This document shows positions 62,360-64,000 of a stretch of 64,000 bases of DNA, piece by piece (the stretch's first letter is position 1; every line of letters starts with the position of its first letter). Below the pieces are notes generated by a model that had not been told where the DNA came from, ran no database searches, and was given only the letters and a program-made list of their open reading frames with translations. A program made the translations under genes and the position numbers. Source of the DNA: an uncultured Bacilli bacterium (lineage in GTDB: Bacteria; Bacillota_I; Bacilli_A; RF39; UBA660); contig CANRFQ010000002.1 of the NCBI GenBank assembly GCA_947629935.1, positions 1-64,000 of the forward strand, read 5' to 3'.

Positions 62360-64000
62360 TTAAACACTTCCTTTTTTAAGCTCTGCTATTTGCATTGCAA
62401 TTTCTATTTTTTTATTTTTATCTAATTCTTCTTTTAAACTTTGTTTTAATTCTTTAATTGTCTTTTGTTTATTACCTTTTTGAATACTATTTAAATAATC
62501 CATAAATACATTTTCATCCAATTGTTCTTCACTACCCTCATTTATTATATCCAAAACTTCTGGATAAAAACGTTCATTGGTACTGGCATATGTTAAAAAA
62601 TCAGCCATACTAATTGTTTTATTTGATTCATAATAATAAATAATAGCTTTGGCAATCTCGCGAAAATTTAAATTGTCTAAGAAAACCAAATTATCTTGAT
62701 ATATGCGTATGTACTTTGCTTCATTTATCATATAAAATAATAGTTTCTTACAAGCAACTTGATAAGTATTATTTTTAACTTGCTTCTTTAACGCAATCTC
62801 ACTTTCAACCTTAAATTCGGTTTTTTCTGCATTATTTTTATTCGCAGTAATATTTTGGAGTTTTTCTTTGAGCATATCATACTCTAAGTTATAATCCGTA
62901 GCTAATTTTTTTAAAGTAACATCAATTAACAGCGGATCTTGTTCAAAAGCAATATCTAAAAGAACATCATTAATATAATTAACTAAATCTACAGCTTGCT
63001 CTAAATTTTTATTTTGTTTTAAATAATTTAAACTAAAATCAAAATATTTTAAGGGCTCTTTTAAATTTTTTTGAAAAGCCTCAATGCCATTTTTTAAAAT
63101 ATATTCATCAGGATCTTTAGCCCCACTTAATTTAATTACTTCAATTTCAAAATTATCTTTTTTAAGTAACTGACCTATATCATAAATAGCTTTTTGACCT
63201 GCACTATCATTATCTAAACATAAAACTACTTTAGCATTTAACTTTTTTAATAAGACAATCTGATCTTTTGTAAGAGAAGTTCCCATAATAGCTAAAATAT
63301 TTTTAACCCCATTAATATATAGACGAATAGCATCCATGTATCCTTCTACCAAAATAACTGCTTTTTCATTACGAATAAATGGCTTCGCCCTGTGATAATT
63401 AAATAAAATTTGCCCTTTTTTAAAAATAATAGTTTCTCTTGTATTAACGTATTTAGCAGCTTCACTTTCATAATAAACACGACCACTAAAGCCAACAATA
63501 TGGCCATTGGGATCATGTAAAGGAAACATTATTCGATTAACAAAATAATCATATGGACTATCATGAGTATTTACTAAGGCGACATCATCCATTTCTTTTT
63601 CCGTATATTTCTTACTTTTTAATAATCTATATAACATTTGTCGATCAGTCAAAGTTAATCCAATACCGAATTCCGCTATGGCATTTTTATCTAAACCTCT
63701 TTGCTGCAAATATTCTCGCGCTTGAATACCTAACTCGGTTTTTAAATTATTTTGAAAAAATTTCTGCGCAAGATCCATCATGTCATAATATCTAGTGTTT
63801 TTATCATTTTGTTTTATATTTATAGCATTTGATAAAGTTATTCCATAACGTTTGGCCAAAATATCAACAGCTTCCAAAAAGGAAACATTTTCATAATTTT
63901 GAACAAAAGTTATTACATTACCAGCAGCCCCACAAGAAAAACATTTATAAATTTGTTTTTCAGCCGAAACACTCATACTTGGGGAATGATCCTCATGAAA
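62360..64000 (-). CDS. dnaG: DNA primase DnaG (5' end outside window)
   Basis: Primase that makes RNA primers for replication. The visible 546 residues begin inside the N-terminal zinc-binding domain ([24 protein letters not shown], the last pair of zinc cysteines). The RNA polymerase domain follows, with the TOPRIM motifs [13 protein letters not shown] and [14 protein letters not shown]. The C-terminal helicase-interacting part (about 420-545) is complete. Only about 40 residues at the N-terminus are missing beyond base 64000. Its stop lies just before the rpoD start, so the genes form one operon. Confidence 0.96.
   Translation of the reverse strand, partial: FHEDHSPSMSVSAEKQIYKCFSCGAAGNVITFVQNYENVSFLEAVDILAKRYGITLSNAINIKQNDKNTRYYDMMDLAQKFFQNNLKTELGIQAREYLQQRGLDKNAIAEFGIGLTLTDRQMLYRLLKSKKYTEKEMDDVALVNTHDSPYDYFVNRIMFPLHDPNGHIVGFSGRVYYESEAAKYVNTRETIIFKKGQILFNYHRAKPFIRNEKAVILVEGYMDAIRLYINGVKNILAIMGTSLTKDQIVLLKKLNAKVVLCLDNDSAGQKAIYDIGQLLKKDNFEIEVIKLSGAKDPDEYILKNGIEAFQKNLKEPLKYFDFSLNYLKQNKNLEQAVDLVNYINDVLLDIAFEQDPLLIDVTLKKLATDYNLEYDMLKEKLQNITANKNNAEKTEFKVESEIALKKQVKNNTYQVACKKLLFYMINEAKYIRIYQDNLVFLDNLNFREIAKAIIYYYESNKTISMADFLTYASTNERFYPEVLDIINEGSEEQLDENVFMDYLNSIQKGNKQKTIKELKQSLKEELDKNKKIEIAMQIAELKKGSV

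Overview
The window is very AT-rich, gene-dense bacterial chromosome. It looks like a low-GC Bacillota, probably a reduced, uncultured Bacilli-type (Mollicutes-related) lineage. Reasons: sepF-divIVA, dnaG-rpoD-trmK and ruvAB-queA-tgt gene orders, a SufC/SufD/SufS/SufU iron-sulfur operon, a serS T-box leader, a probable 6S RNA beside tcdA-rarA, and Shine-Dalgarno starts of the AGGAGG/GGTGA type. TGA is used as a stop (e.g. the genes ending at 38578 and at 54216), so this is the standard code and not Mycoplasma code 4. The genus is inference. I see no rRNA, tRNA, transposase, integron, prophage or CRISPR array.

Layout. 1-2000: tail of an unknown gene, about 500 bp without genes holding a possible structured RNA, and a MiaB-like methylthiotransferase. 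2000-8300: cell division (sepF, divIVA-like), ribosome recycling (frr), csaA, a DUF2207 membrane protein, a YgjP-type metalloprotease, a TrmH/SpoU rRNA methylase and a HEAT-like protein. 8385-11437: a compact SUF operon (sufC, short sufD, sufS, sufU; no sufB). 11521-22856: T-box, DUF1653 gene and serS, miaB, ftsK/spoIIIE, rimM-trmD and several lineage-specific proteins. 23775-31133: methyltransferase-like gene, comEA-comEC, holA, ruvA-ruvB, a small nucleotide kinase and queA. 31362-35903: a block (beta-helix protein, HAD phosphatase, MFS transporter, M23 endopeptidase) lying between queA and tgt. 36058-40219: tgt and envelope genes (DUF421, polysaccharide deacetylase, glucosaminidase-like protein). 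40287-46682: HerA-type ATPase, 6S RNA, tcdA, gpsA, rarA and xerD. 46700-54189: a more accessory stretch with an Asn/Ser-rich mini-protein, a transglutaminase-like protein, a membrane-tethered XRE regulator, a ZIP metal transporter, a second HTH regulator and three unknown genes, two of them tandem paralogues. 54216-64000: mnmA, an HD (p)ppGpp-hydrolase-like protein, a LysR regulator, a SpoIIM-like protein, mscL, two unknown genes, trmK, rpoD and dnaG (5' end cut by the window).

The theme is housekeeping: tRNA modification (MiaB, MnmA, TrmD, TrmK, QueA, Tgt, TcdA, and a MiaB-like paralogue), iron-sulfur supply for the radical SAM enzymes, DNA segregation and recombination, competence-type DNA uptake, and wall remodelling. 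Many intrinsic terminators overlap or enclose the stop codons, which fits a compacted genome.
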